Shown here: piece after piece, positions 1-12,765 of the stretch | How positions within the stretch are numbered: the stretch's first letter is position 1 | Layout: each line of letters opens with the position of its first letter | Origin: Muscardinus avellanarius | Lineage: Eukaryota; Chordata; Mammalia; Rodentia; Gliridae | Length of the DNA stretch: 64,000 bases | Direction: 5' to 3' | Assembly (NCBI GenBank): GCA_963383645.1 | Contig: OY726558.1 | Span: 180,235,634-180,299,633, forward strand | The notes under the pieces: generated by a model | The model's input: the letters and a program-made list of their open reading frames with translations, nothing else | Database searches by the model: none | Told to the model about the DNA's origin: nothing | Translations under genes and position numbers: made by a program

Positions 1-19
1 CTTTAAAAGTAGAATAGAA

Positions 20-232
20 GCCAGGCATGGCTGTGCACATTTATAATCTTAGCACCGCGGAGGCTGAGAAAGGAGTATCACAGAGTTTTGGCCAGCCTTT
101 AGCACCTTATTGAGGTCCTCTGCAACTTAGTGAGACCTTGTTTCAAAAATAAAGAATAAAACAATTGGGCTGGGATATAGCTAGGGTATACATACTCGGG
201 TATAGCTGGGGTATATATACTGAAAAAAAAGT
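20..232 (+). mobile_element. Diverged B1/ID-type composite SINE
   Basis: A B1-like left half (gccaggcatggctgtgcaca near 20) passes through 'cagcaactta'-type sequence at about 120 and a 'gtttcaaaaataaagaataaa' linker into an ID-like right half (gggctgggatatagct at about 168). The ID half contains a short internal duplication of a 'gggtata' segment at 183-220. It is heavily diverged, so it is an old copy with no coding role. Confidence 0.75.
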
Positions 233-339
233 AGAACACACTAGCATTAAATGTATTTGAAGATGTAAACATTCATTAGAGCATTAGAAGGTTGTTTTTA
301 TTTTTTAATTTTTAAATTTTTTTTAAATTAAAAAAAATT

Positions 340-408
340 TTTCAGTACTGGGGATGAAACCTAGGGATATTCTACCTCTGAGCTACACCTCAGCCCTATT
401 TATTCTTC
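340..408 (-). mobile_element. ID-half SINE fragment, minus strand
   Basis: The reverse complement reads as the right half of the sciurid composite SINE (gctgaggtgtagctcagagg with a 'catccccagtactg' end). Only this half remains. It abuts an unrelated plus-strand SINE at 421. Confidence 0.7.
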
Positions 409-420
409 AAAAATTTTTGG

Positions 421-616
421 AGCCAGGTGTGGTGGTGCACGCTTGTAATTCCCACCCTTGGGAGGCAGAGACAGGAGGATCGCGCAGGTTCAAAGCCAGC
501 CCCACTGGCTTAAGAGACCCTGTTTCCAAAAATACAAAAGTATAAAATAGGTCTGGGAGTGTAGCCCAGAGGTAGAAGGGCTTCCAGTAACCCCAATACC
601 ACCAAGAAAAAAAGAA
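421..616 (+). mobile_element. Sciurid composite SINE, young-type subfamily
   Basis: This copy shows the diagnostic modules of the younger subfamily: 'ggtggtgcacgcttgtaat', 'gatcgcgcaggttcaaagcc', 'gagaccctgtttccaaa', 'aggtctgggagtgtagccc' and 'ccaataccaccaa' before an A-rich tail. No convincing TSD was found. Short open frames across 354-545 are SINE sequence, not a gene. Confidence 0.85.
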
Positions 617-709
617 TTTAGAGATAAACTAAGGACCATGTTTAAAGATCTATTTTGATCTCACTAGTCATATATATATTCAAACATAAGATACTTTGTA
701 TAAAAATTC

Positions 710-1760
710 CATATTTTAAATTATTTTTTATTTAATTTTATGTTCATCATTGCATTGTGGTCATACATCTTAATAGGATAAAAGATGGTGAAGACATAGA
801 CGCACACATCACCCAATTAGCCCTTACCCAATTCCCACACCATTCCCACCACATCTCTCCTTCCAATGCTTGGCTTAATGATTAACGTTTATATGTTCAT
901 TTAAGTACATCATGTGCTTTAGAGAGTTTATTTCTTCCCCCCACACATCCCCTCAGTAGGTTGTCTTATTTGTTCCTCTACAGAATCTCCTTCTTCATCT
1001 AAAGTTCCTCCTGTTACCCATTTCTCCCTAACTTTCATATATTAGGGAAAGCATCTGATTTTTTATTTTTTGTGACTGACTAATCTCACTTAGCAAATGT
1101 CTTCCAGTTTCCTCCATTTCCCTGTGAATTATTTGTGTTTTTTATGGATGAGTAAAATTCCATTATGTACATATTCCACAGTTTTGTAATCCATTCATCT
1201 GTTGATGGACATCTCGACTGGTTCCGTAATTTGGCAATGGTTAATTATGCAGCTATGAATATAGATACACATACATTGGTTGGGTAGTTGTTTTTTTTTT
1301 TTTTTTTTTTTGTCTTTTGGGTAGATACCAAGAGGTAGTATTGCTGGCTCAAATGGTAAGTTTGTTCCTGTTCTTCTGAGGATCCTCCTTACTGTTTTCC
1401 AAAGTGGTTGCTAATTTTCAATACTATCAACAATGTTTTAGAGTTCCCACTTCTCCACATCCTCCCCAGCATTTGTTGTGTGTGTCTTGAATGTTTGCCA
1501 TTCTAGTTGGAGTTAGGTAAAATTTCAAGGTAGTTTTGCTTTGCATATCTCTGATTGCTAATGATATTTAGCATTTTGTGCATTTATTGGCCATTTGAAT
1601 TTCTTTCTTTGTGAAGTGCCTATTTAATTCACTTGCCCATTTTTAGATTGGGTCATTTATTTTCTTAGTGCTGAGTTTCTTGAGTTCTCTGTATATCTAG
1701 ATATTAATCCTTTATTAGAGGAGTAGCTGGAAAAAGTCTTCTCCCATTCTGTGTGCTCTT
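710..1760 (-). mobile_element. L1 3' end (family A), 5'-truncated, minus strand
   Basis: The reverse complement carries the ORF2 C-terminal region and 3' UTR. Landmarks on the plus strand are the 3'-end signature near 720-790, the EFYSAIK-type 'gagtaaaattccatta' at 1150, the DPAIPLLG-equivalent at 1325-1350 and 'ttctcccattctgtgtgctc' at 1738-1758, where homology stops. A T-run sits at 1291-1311. Frame breaks are frequent, so it is non-coding. Confidence 0.85.
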
Positions 1761-2127
1761 GGTACTAAATAAAATGTTAACATCATCAGAATTATAAACA
1801 GAACATTTTAGAAATGCTAAAATATTTTCTTTTGTAGTAAAAGCTGTACTTTTTATAGGAATCAGATATGTATGGAAATAATACAAGCTATTACAAAAGC
1901 TTACTGCAACTGAAATAAAGTTAGTTGAAAATATTTTGTTATATAAGAATAAGAAAATTCATAAGTAACTCGATGTAAGTAAAATAAAAAATAATTAAAC
2001 TTTAATATTTGAATTTAGATAAGCACATTGAATATAGTACCTGAATAGCTAAAGATGGGTAGTACATCCTGAAGCATGAAAATTAGAGACCTAAGTTTCT
2101 TAGGGTTTTATGTTCAAATATAAATAA

Positions 2128-2800
2128 AAATAGTTGGTGAGAGTGCAAACTAGTTCAGCTGCTATGAAGATCAGTGTAGTGATCTCTTAGAAAACTTAGA
2201 ATGGATCCAGCATATGTTTCAGCTATACCACTTCTAGGTATCTTCTTCCTAAAGGGGTTGAAATCAAAGAACTACAGTAAGATATGCATATTCATGTTCA
2301 TAATACCACAATTTGTAATAGCCAAAATATAGAACCAACTGAAGTGTCCATCAACAAATGAATGGGTTGCAAAATTATGGGAAATACACACAATGGAATT
2401 TTACTCAGCAATAAAGAAGAACAAAATCATGTCATTCACAAGAAGATGGAAAAACCTACAGAACATTTTATTATATGTGATTAGTCAAGCACAGAAGAAG
2501 GGACATATGTTTTCTCTAATATGCTCAAGCTAGGGAGTATCAGGGATATCAGAGGGACTCCAGATAATGGAGGGGAAACTTCACGAAAGCCAACAAGGAA
2601 GGGTAGGAGAGGAAAAAGGTTGAGATTAATTAGCGAAAAAGCTACATTCAAATATGTGTATATATGTGAATATAACAACAGTATTGAAGGGAGGGAAAAG
2701 CAGAAGCAGGGGAAGAAGGGAACCAAATACTATGTGAATATATGCTATTGTCTATATTATTCACATTATGTTGTGAGACTGTGGTGTGCACAAAATGTTA
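2128..2800 (+). mobile_element. L1 3' end (family B-like), old, 5'-truncated
   Basis: It begins at the 'gagagtgcaaactagttcag' ORF2 C-terminal segment and runs through 'tcaacaaatgaatgggttgc', 'cagataatggaggggaaact' (end of ORF2/3' UTR) and a purine-rich 3' UTR at 2690-2725. Several substitutions and indels break the reading frame. Open frames at 2481-2841 on both strands are 3' UTR shadows. Confidence 0.8.
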
Positions 2801-4300
2801 AAAAAATAGGTAGAAATATCTCTTTGGACCTCAAGAAATAAATGTTGATTATAAACACAAAGCTTATGGGCAGAGGAGGAGAAATCTATATGGGCACAAA
2901 GAGAAAGAATGTGCAATCCAGTCTGGTTTAGAGAAAATTAGAATTAAAATGCCAGGCTGTCATAAAAATATCTATGACTATAAAATGGAGAATGATTTAA
3001 CAGATGTTATTTAATAAACTCTATTGAGGACATGTGTGACTACAAATCTCAGGTAAAAGTGCTCAAATGTTGTTATCCAATATAAGTACTGTTCTGACGC
3101 TCACAATTATTATGGCCTGTGTAGCATAGTAGGACTGAGTACCAACAGGTTTCTTGAGTTGCATTACAGGCAGGAATGAACAAATTGACCTGAAAGAAGT
3201 ACTTAAGGAAAGAAATAATTTTTGAACTTGGATTGTCAGTGATATAGTACAGCTAAAGATTCTATTGATTAGTAGAGTACCAAAGCTGACAATTCTAGTG
3301 TGCTATAGTTCTGTGAATCAAATATCTCAAAGTTTAAGTAGAAAGAAAAAATAAGGTGAGAATTTTCAATAAAATTTTATATTCTCTGAAACTACCACTT
3401 CATTTTTAGATCCTACAATGAGTTATAAAATAAGTTTATTCATATCCTACTGAAGTTAATTTAAATAATAAAGGTAAACCACTTAGAAAAGAACCTGAAT
3501 GTACTAAGTATTCTGAATGTACTAAGTATATATATTATATTATATTACTATAATGAATGATGTCTCAGACATTTCAGATATGCTATAAAATTTAAGAAAA
3601 TTGACCTCAAACTGATCAAATAAAAATATTTAGAGATGTATGTTTTCAAGAAAAGGAAAATTACTAAAACTCATAAAGTACTGAGAGGAAATTGACACAA
3701 GTGGGGAAACTTTGTAGTAATAGAGATTTAAAGATAGACACAGAGATTTTTAAAAAATGAATCACTGTAAGACATACATAAAAAATATAACTAGAGTAAT
3801 GGTGTATATTCCTGTATCACATGCTGCTGGATTTAATGGTAGATGAAGAAAGTAACCTCATGTGGATTCCATACCCTTAAGCACAGGTCTTTCATGCTAA
3901 AAATAATTGAAAATTAGAGAGTTTGGGTCTTTTCCCCCATAAAAGACTCTAGAATCTTAACTCTAGAGATAGATATAGACAGGTTAGACTCAGTAGACTT
4001 TGTTCCCATGAGGTCAACTGGTGGATGAAACAAACAAAAAATGGATAAGTTGTATGGAGGAGAAGGAAATGCTACCTCTATCTAATTTGATAAAGAGTTT
4101 TTCATTAGTGATTAAGAACAGAAGAGCACATAGTAAAGTGGGAATTTTATATTTCCAGTATTTAACAAATATATTTCCATGGGAATTCTTAGTAATCTCT
4201 AACTTTGTTTTTACCCCAAATTGTCATATTCTTAGAACCAATAGCTTTTATATTACCTAATAAAATAAATTTCTCGCAGATTGTTCATTTACTGAAAATT
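2801..4300. other. AT-rich single-copy stretch
   Basis: I see no SINE or L1 signature, no convincing coding frame and no tandem repeat here. The short open frame at 4021-4260 has no recognisable protein features. Confidence 0.5.
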
Positions 4301-4302
4301 TG

Positions 4303-4303
<1 letters not shown>

Positions 4304-4337
<34 letters not shown>
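4304..4337. repeat. (GT)17 microsatellite
   Basis: This is an uninterrupted GT run of about 34 bp directly followed by 'gcatatatag'. It produces a run of Cys-Val in one frame that has no biological meaning. Confidence 0.95.
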
Positions 4338-4338
<1 letters not shown>

Positions 4339-7300
4339 ATATATAGATATATATTGCAACATGTCTTGCACAAATTTTGCAAATAATAGATGCTGAAAAT
4401 CACTGTAAATTAATATTAGTAGAATGTTTAATTTTTATTTAGCTTTATAGAAATTCATGGTAGACAAGAGCTCTGTTATGATTCCCATTCAACTTCACAG
4501 ATTACATAGCGTTCAATATAGTTTTATCAGTCTGGAGTTTATGTTTTAGTAATAAAAAGTTAAAACTAGTTTAAGAAAAAAATGATATTTTGTAGCTTGT
4601 ATCTGCAAAATCAAAGGAAAAGTTCTTTCTTTAAATAAGCCCAAGTCTTGTAATTCCAAGATGTCATAATTGTTGGCTTTTTTCTTGTTTACTTGGATCC
4701 ACTTTATACATTTTTTAAAACTTCATTCTCAAGCCAGTTTCTCCATACATATTTGCATTATTGTATACACCAGAAACCCAAGAGTGGGCTAATTATTAAT
4801 TAAATCCAATTTAAAAGAAGAGATTCCCTCAATGATTCATTAATAATACCATAAAAATGATTCTTTTCATCAATGACTGCATAGCATTTAATCTAATCAT
4901 GGTATCTGAGGAGAGTTAGATATTTTCTGATATTCTGAGCCATTCACCTTAAGAAGAAAACGAAAAACATAAAAAGAAGTCTGGCAGTGGTGACATCATC
5001 AATCAATAGGAGGAAAAGGCAGTTTTTGAAAGAAAATATGTTCTAAATAGTCACAAAATAATAAAAGTGAATTATACAGTCTAATTTTAACTATTGATCT
5101 ACAATTTTTATTTAAATGGAATTCAGTCACCTCATTTTCATTGTTTTTATATTTTATTCCATGACATGTTTCTCTTACATATTGAATGCATATTGATACT
5201 TAAACAGCCAAAATGTAGTCATTTAAAACAAAATTTTTTATTTGCTCATAATTCTGTGGTTGGACCCAGCTGGCAGTTCATGTCTGATTTATTGTCAGGA
5301 GATGGAATGCCTGCAACCAGTGGATTAAGTTAATACATGGTTTGTAAACATATGTATTAGATACCTTTGTATTTTTTCCCTTCCTCTATATTTTATATAA
5401 TTTTCTCAGAAATACATGTGAATTTTTTTCACAATGGAATGCTTGTTTCTGAGCAGTTCTACTTCCTATGAAGTACCTAAGCAATGTAATATTCTATGCT
5501 ATTCATAACAGACCAGTAAGACACACTACTGATCTGTTACCATTTCTGCAGTATCTATTGATCAGATTTAAATGAGTTAAGAAATAAGTATATTCATAAA
5601 CATAAAAAGTCCTCACTAAGCCAAACATGAGAATTAGAGAAAGACTAATGAGTGATATGTGCATGTATGCCTCTACCATTTTGTACATTAAGATGTATGA
5701 CTGCAATGCACTAAAATAATTTTTAAAATTTTAAAAACAGACTGTCTTAAAAGAAGAAAGCCAAGATTATTTTAAAAAGTAAGAAAATAAATAGTACTGT
5801 GATGTTTTTGAAAATAGAGGCTCTTGAAATAGGTGAGATAGAAAACTCATTTAATTTTAAAGCTTAATCAATGATTAAAACTTTTTTTAAAAGAGAAAAT
5901 TTTGTGAAACCTCTATAATTTTATTTGGTTAGGAACATCCATATTTGAGAAATCTGTGATTACTGTTCTATCAGCAAGAGTTATGCAGCTAATTATATTT
6001 TAACTATTAAAATTATTAATGATGTGTCTGTTCACATAAATTTCTTTTATAAAACAAATAATCAGTGCTCTGTGCTAAAAGTTGATTACTGATTAACACC
6101 ATGATACCACACAAGTTTCTTGATTGCCCTGAAAAGGCAGCTATTTACAGTGATCTCACACTGTGATACTGGAGAAAGTTCCACTTGCCTTAATGACAAG
6201 TCTTTAAAAATGTACACATACATAACCATAAGCCAGAATTTATTTTAAAAGAGAAAATAGAATATGCATAGCTATCTTATTAACAAATGAATGTTACAAA
6301 GTATGAATTTCATAGTAAGTCCATTATTAATGTCACTGTCATGTGACAGTAATATATTTTAGAAAAATTTCAATGATTATGTCTGAGATGTCATATAACT
6401 TTACTGTGATGTCTAAAAGAGCATATTTTCTCTGTTCATTCATTCCAGGAACTATAAAAGTTAAATTTAAAAAGTGACCTATGAAAATATTTTAAAACTC
6501 ACTTTTAAAATATTTAAATAATAAAGACTAAGATCTGTGTGTTATCTGAGAAATATTTTGTTTATAATACATATCAGTACTATAGCAATGACAATTTTTC
6601 TCAATTATACTTGCCAGTTTTTATAAAGATGGTAAAAGTGTTGTCATATCTCCCATTATAAAAACAGTGCAATTTAAGCACATTTTTACCAAACGTTTAA
6701 ACTGTGCAAACCCGCTGGTTCCAAGATAATTGACTAAAAGCTCAGGCAACCACAGAAGCATCATTTTCAAGCTTCCAGTCATATAGAAAGTAGATGGTCA
6801 CAAACGGGCCCAGAAATATTTTTAAAATGTACTAACTCAGAAAATGGAGTGGTAAGAGAATTTATTTTTATTAAAACTATTTGTAAACCATAAAATGCAA
6901 AAATACTACTTGCAACAATTTTTATTTTAAAAATCATCTCAGATAAATTAAAGTATTTATATTTATGACCCTTTTACAAAATAAAAATATTGAAAATTAC
7001 TTTAAATTATTATGAGAAGCTAGGTAATGACATACTTCAATTATCTTCTTTCTAAGAATAAATATACATATTTAACTTGTATCATGTATATTTATATAAA
7101 TCAGAAGAAATAGAATATTCAGAAGTAATATATTCTATGTTTGACTTTAAACTTTTTCAAAACAAATGTCAATATTCTTAATATTTGTCTCACTGAACTT
7201 TGTTCTTTAACATTATTAAATTTATGTTACCTAAATGCTATTAATAAATCTTCTAGATTAAACAGTATCTTTATAGAATATTTTAGTTTATGTGTACATG

Positions 7301-7452
7301 TCTATTTTATGAAATAACCAACTTTGTTAAATTTTGAGATAAAATAAAGTTAAAATATGTGTCTGTGTTATCAATTATCAAACTGGAAAAACATTTTAAA
7401 TGATTCTATTCAGTAATATTAAAGGATTAACTTAAACTCAAAGTAAGTTTTC
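4338..7452. other. AT-rich single-copy stretch, no gene seen
   Basis: About 3.1 kb lack recognised SINEs or L1 modules. The part at 6060-6240 is less AT-biased and non-repetitive but shows no long open frame or splice-framed exon. Very old repeats too degraded to recognise by eye cannot be excluded. Confidence 0.45.
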
Positions 7453-7520
7453 TGGCTGGGAATATAGCTCAATGGTAGAGCACTTCCCTAGCACGTAGAA
7501 AACTGTGATTTGACTTCAAC

Positions 7521-7521
<1 letters not shown>
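7453..7521 (+). mobile_element. Stand-alone ID element (tRNA-Ala-derived SINE)
   Basis: 'ggctgggaatatagctcaat' followed by 'ggtagagcacttccctagca' matches the ID core, including degenerate A and B box regions of its tRNA ancestor. The tail has become a (CA)n tract. It would not fold into a functional tRNA because the 3' half is missing. Confidence 0.8.
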
Positions 7522-7565
<44 letters not shown>

Positions 7566-7580
7566 ACACACACTACACAC
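7522..7580. repeat. (CA)n microsatellite in an ID tail
   Basis: A CA run of about 20 units at 7522-7560 is followed by interrupted 'tacacacacacactacacac'. It sits where the ID element's A-rich tail would be, the usual cradle of such microsatellites. Confidence 0.9.
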
Positions 7581-8509
7581 TTAAAACAATAATTTAAAAA
7601 TCATAATAAAGTGTTTGAAGAACAATGCATTAAGATACACTTACCAGAAAACCTATTAATGTACTTGAGAAAGTAGATGATTCAAATAGATTTTTAATAT
7701 TTGACTTAAAATATTGTTTTGATTTTAAGAAATTAACAAAATTGGATGTCATTTTGGCAAAAATTTATGTGTACCAAAGCAAAACAAATGCATTAAATTA
7801 TATCCTTAAATAAGTAAAGTAAAATTTTTATTCATGACAGAATGGCTAATATAAAGAAGAATATAAATTTTACAAATTATGATTTAAAATTTATAGATCA
7901 TTTTATCTGTTTAGATATCAATTTGTGTGTCTTTGCCTAGATATTTGTACATTTAAATATATCATTTTTATCAGGAGATTGACACATTTCACTGGTGAGA
8001 TATAAAAAAAATACTGGAAAGAAATTTTCAAATAGATCTACATTTTAATTTTTAAAAACAATGCCAAATTCTGCATGGTCTTTTTTAACTTACTTAGAGA
8101 TCCAGACATTATGGAAATGAGAATGTTCCAGGAATACAATTTATATATTGAAAATTCTCACAAACTTTAGAAGTAAAGCAAAAAAGTACTTTTAAAACAT
8201 TAGACAAATAAAATATAACTAAAACAAACAAATAATTAGAAATCTGGAATAAACTATTTCAAAAAAATTTAGCTCAGTAATCCAGAATTAATTTTATATG
8301 TCAACATGTATATATTATATACACACACATGCATACACACACACTTATAAAAATTATAATTTATTTTAAGTATTATGTTTCAGGCAACTGTGATCTTAAT
8401 CCTTAGGATGAAGCTAGTTTGGCTGCTAGGGAATAATGTATCAAATATTAAAACATGCATAAGCTAAAATCTTGAATAATAAAGTAAGTTTCTAAGTTCA
8501 CCTAAATCC

Positions 8510-8511
<2 letters not shown>
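7581..8511. other. AT-rich single-copy stretch
   Basis: No mobile element, RNA gene or coding frame is recognisable. A short imperfect AC tract lies at 8321-8343. Confidence 0.45.

Positions 8512-8550
<39 letters not shown>
8512..8550. repeat. (AC)n microsatellite
   Basis: An uninterrupted AC run of about 39 bp follows 'cctaaatcctat'. No SINE parent is visible upstream. Confidence 0.95.
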
Positions 8551-8552
<2 letters not shown>

Positions 8553-8691
8553 CTGACTCACTAAAGAACAGCTCTGCTGTAGCATAGAACCAAAAAATAA
8601 AGAGAATCTTTACAAAGTCAGGTAGTTAAAGTCCATGTATCCTATTATGAGACTTCTGTCTCAAGCATTTTATTTCCATGCTTATGAATTC

Positions 8692-8899
8692 TTTTTTTTT
8701 TTTTTTTTTTTTTTTTGGTGGTACTGGGGTTCCTGGAAGCCCTTCTACCTCTGGGCTACACTCCCAGACCTATTTTTATATTTTTATTTAGAAACAGGGT
8801 CTCCTAAGCCAGCGCGCGCGGCTGGCTTCGAACCTGCGCGATCCTCCTGTCTCCGCCTCCCAAGCGCGGGGATTACAAGCGTGCGCCACCACGCCCGGC
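8692..8899 (-). mobile_element. Young composite SINE with perfect TSD
   Basis: Complete on the minus strand: poly(T) at 8692-8716 (tail), 'ggtggtactggggttcctgg', ID-half remnant, 'gaaacagggtctcctaagcc', 'ttcgaacctgcgcgatcctc' and the 5' end 'gccaccacgcccggc'. The flanks carry an identical 15-bp TSD, catgcttatgaattc, at 8677-8691 and 8900-8914. Intact CpGs, including a CG run near 8812-8822, and the perfect TSD mark a recent insertion. Confidence 0.95.
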
Positions 8900-8914
8900 C
8901 ATGCTTATGAATTC

Positions 8915-10184
8915 TGATATGTCACAAATGGAAGATATATATTTTTGAAAGGTTATAATATTCATGGCTTGCTCCTATAATTCATATCCACTCAGAGTTT
9001 ATTCCATTAAGTTTTTTAAAGAGAGTATAGAGAGGTAAACACTCAATTGTAGACATTTACCCAAAGACTTAATAATTTTAGTTACAAAATATAAGGAGAT
9101 CTGGTATAATAATAAAGATCAATTGCAATAAATTATTCAAACATGGCTTATAAACTAAGACAAAAGTAGTTATGAAACTGTTCAATATTTTAAATCCCAT
9201 TAGACACTAATACAGAATGCCGAAAGAAACTCTTTGATATATTTGACAATGGATGAAGAAAGTTGTCATACTTGTATATATATATCACTAATTTTCCCTC
9301 CTAGCAGTTCTATTTTTTTTTTTCTACTAGCTGTGGTTACCTCCTCTCAGTCTTCTTAGCTTGTGCAAGAAGTCATTCACATTACTCATAAACTAATCTT
9401 CCTCAGTCAGTGAAGGAAAATTGTTCACTATATCTGGAGACAGATGATGTTCAGAAACACATATATTACAGAGATGTCTTTGGTATTCATAGCCTTAAAA
9501 TCCAGGGTGAGGATAGTGAAATGTTCTTACTTGTACAAAAATGATTGCATGCTTTATATAAAATGGCATTTCTTACTGCCTTCCTGTGTCAGTAGCTTTT
9601 GCAAATAAGCCATTAATCAGAACAGAAAACATATAGAAGTGGGTCAGAAACTGAATGAATCTTTATATCATATTAGAAAATGACAACAAAGAAAAAAGAG
9701 ACAGTGGAAAAGTATGACTTGTCATGACTTACTTCCTAAAAATTACCTTGGTATCTACGGTGTCATTTGAAAATGTCTCCACTGTATTCCAAACCCCAGA
9801 TGAAGCCAGACTAATATACTTTACAAGTGCAATATTTAAGTGATCTTTTAATTGTAAAATATGTGCCAATAAACACCTTATTTTTTCACACCAATATGAA
9901 ATTAGGACAAAATTGAAATAAGGACTCATCTTCTCAAGAAACATGGAAATAAATAATGCTATGAAATTTTCATCTGTGCAGTAACAGAAAAAAATCAAGA
10001 GTCTAAAGAGAAACAGAGTACAGAATAGGAGAAAACCTTTCATTGCTGCTAATCTCATAGAGGAATATTATCTGAAGCATACAAATAACTTTTTTAAAAA
10101 AGCTTAAACTAAAAAATTAGAAATGAGCAATTTAACTGACTAGATATTTCTCAAAATAATAAATATATATAATAGTTAATACAT
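8915..10184. other. AT-rich single-copy stretch
   Basis: There is no recognised repeat. The minus-strand open frame at 9729-10058 (109 codons) is the longest here. It is rich in Phe/Leu/Ile with no motif I recognise, and I regard it as fortuitous. Confidence 0.4.
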
Positions 10185-12765
10185 ATATAAAATATGTTCA
10201 ATATCTTTAGCAACAAATGAAATGCAAAGGAAAACTACACTGAGACCCTTTCTAGCTCCAATTAGAATGGATACACCAGCTGACACCTAGAGTCTGAGAA
10301 AAATCTACCAAAAGCAACAGATATTAGTCCTCTATCAGTGATGTAGGTGGCAAAAATCTCCCATTCTGTTGGCTCTCAAGTAGAGAATCTTAAAGTCAAC
10401 AAAAAACAAAGACCAAGTGACATGGAGAGGAAAGCCAATTAGAAACACTCCGGATTTCCCAAACCATGTCATGAAGGCCAGAAGGGCCTGGAGTAACATG
10501 TCCCAAATTCTGAAAGAAAATAATTTTCAGCCAAAAATTTTCTACCCAGAAAAACTCTCTCTCAAATTAGATGGAGAAGTAACAAATTCCATAATAAACA
10601 GAAGCTCAAGGAATTTATGTCTCCCAAACCAACACTAGAGAAACACTTTGAGTATTACCCAAAGAGATTATCTGCAAAGAAATAAGTAATATATGCCAGA
10701 ACCAGAGAAACAAAAATTTCCACCCAGCTAACAAGTAAGCAAAGAAGAACAAACACTACCTCAAACAGAAGTTAAATTTCAATATGTTAGAAATTAAAAA
10801 TCATCTCTCAATATTTACATGAACATAAATGGTCTCAATTCCTTAATAAAAAGAGATATGGTAAAATAAATTAAAAACCAGAATACACCAATCTATCTTC
10901 TTCCTGAAAGAAACATACCTTACAAGTAAAGATAGTAACAAGCATAAAGTAAGGGCTATAGCAAGGTAATCTATGGCAATAGAATTTGAAGACAAGCAGA
11001 AGTAACAACTATGATATCAGACAAGTTAGACTGCATGCCCCAGCTTATTAGAAGCAAAAAGGCAGGTCACTTTTAACTAGAAAAAGAAATGATCCAGCAA
11101 GAGGAAATAACAATAGTCATTATTTATGCCCCTAACATATGTGCAGCTACTTTCATAAAACAAATTCTTTGTGGTATTAGGTCACACATAAATCTTAGTA
11201 CAATAATACTGGGAAACTTCAAAATCCCTCTCACAACATTAGACCAATCTTCTAGACAAAAGATCAGTAAGATTCATATCTAAAAAATATCATCAACCAA
11301 ATGGACCTATTATACAATATAGAATAATCCACCCATCTGCAGAAGAGTTTACATTTTTCTCAGTTGCTCAAGAAACCTTGTCCAAAATAGATCACATCTT
11401 GTGTCATAAAGTAAGGACTAACAAATTCAAATATGAGACATACTTCCCTGTGTCTTTTCAGACCATAATGAAATAAAATTAGAAATGAACTATAAGAAGA
11501 CCCAGAGAAACCACATAAACATGTGAAACCAAACATCACACTGATGAATGAAGAATGGGTCATAGAAGAAGTAATGGTTAAAATTACAAAATTTTTAGAA
11601 ACAAATGAAAATAGCAATACAAAATATCAAAACCTCTGGGACACTTTGAAGGCAGTGTCCCAGAAAATTTATATCACTGAATGCTCACATATAAAGAACA
11701 GGAAATCACCAATAACCTAATGACACACCTCACAGCCCTTAAAAAAAAAATCTAACCCCCAAACCAGTAGAAGACAGGGAATTATTAAAATCAAAGCCAA
11801 AATCAAAGAAGTAGAGAATAAAAAAAAAAAAAAAAACAGAAAATCAACAAAACCAAAACTGGTTTCTAAAAAAATGTTTTAAATAGATAAATCACTAGTC
11901 AATTGAACAAAAAAAATAGAGAAAAATCAACCAAAGTTATGAAGATAAGAGATTTAAAAGAGGATATTAATATTGAGAGTGTAGAAATATAGAGGATTAT
12001 TGGAAAATATTTTGAAAATCTATACATCAACAAAACAGAAAATGTGAAAGAAACTGATATCTTTCTAGATAAATACAACCTTTCTAAAGTGAGTCAAAAG
12101 GATATAAAAAATTTAAACCAACAAATAGCAATCAAAGTGATTTAAACAATACAAAGCCTACAAAGGAAAGCCTAGGACCAGATGGTTTTCCAAGTGAATT
12201 TTATAAAAACCTCTATAGAAGAGCTAATCCTCTATAGAAGAGCTAATCCCGATACAATCTATCTCAATCTATTTTGTAAAATAAAAAGAAATAGGACTCT
12301 CCCAAATACATTGTTTTTGATTTTTTTTTTTTTTTTTGCAGGTCTGGGGATGGAACCCAGGGGCATTTGACTTCTGAGTTATAATTTCTGCACTATTTTT
12401 TATTCTTTATTTTGAAACAGGGTCTCACTAAATTGTGAAGGGCCTCACTAAGTAACTGAGGCTAATCACAAACCACAGTTCTCCAGTATCAGCCTCCCAA
12501 ATTCTGAGATTACAAGTGTGTGCTACCACATCTATCCCTCAAATACATTCTATGAAGCCAACATAACATTAATAACAAAACCAAAAAAATACAGCTCAAG
12601 GAAGGAAAATTACAGACCTATATCACTGATAAACTTGGATGCAAAACAAAATACTAGCAACATGCATTCAAAACCACATCAGGAAAATTATACATGACCA
12701 AGTAGGGTTTATCCCAGAGATGTACTATACAAAGAAAACAAGTTATAGATAGAATTAGTGTGAAA
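10185..12765 (+). mobile_element. Old rearranged L1: ORF1 end, ORF2 EN and early RT
   Basis: The order is mosaic. A small ORF2 C-terminal piece (plus, 10190-10300) is followed by a minus-strand ORF2 piece (10305-10385, complement of the segment seen at 17590-17645). Then comes a long plus-strand run: the ORF1 C-terminal domain (10417-10640, 'NNFQPKIFYPEKL'), the ORF2 start (about 10760), the EN region including the GDFN-equivalent (11210-11230, decayed to GNFK) and SKIDHI-equivalent (11385-11400), and the RT N-terminal region to about 12765. It is split by a SINE at 12313-12539. Many stops and frameshifts leave it non-functional. Confidence 0.85.
12313..12539 (-). mobile_element. SINE inserted into the old L1
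   Basis: A poly(T) at 12321-12338 is followed on the minus strand by the ID half (gtctggggatggaacccagg) and B1-like half (cagcctcccaaattctgaga). The flanking 10-bp TSD caaatacatt lies at 12303-12312 and 12540-12549. L1 sequence resumes in register immediately after, so the SINE is younger than the L1. Confidence 0.9.

Noticed and set aside
7453..7521. Functional tRNA gene
   Set aside because: It has tRNA-like A/B box traces but is an ID SINE. It lacks a 3' acceptor half and has a CA-repeat tail.
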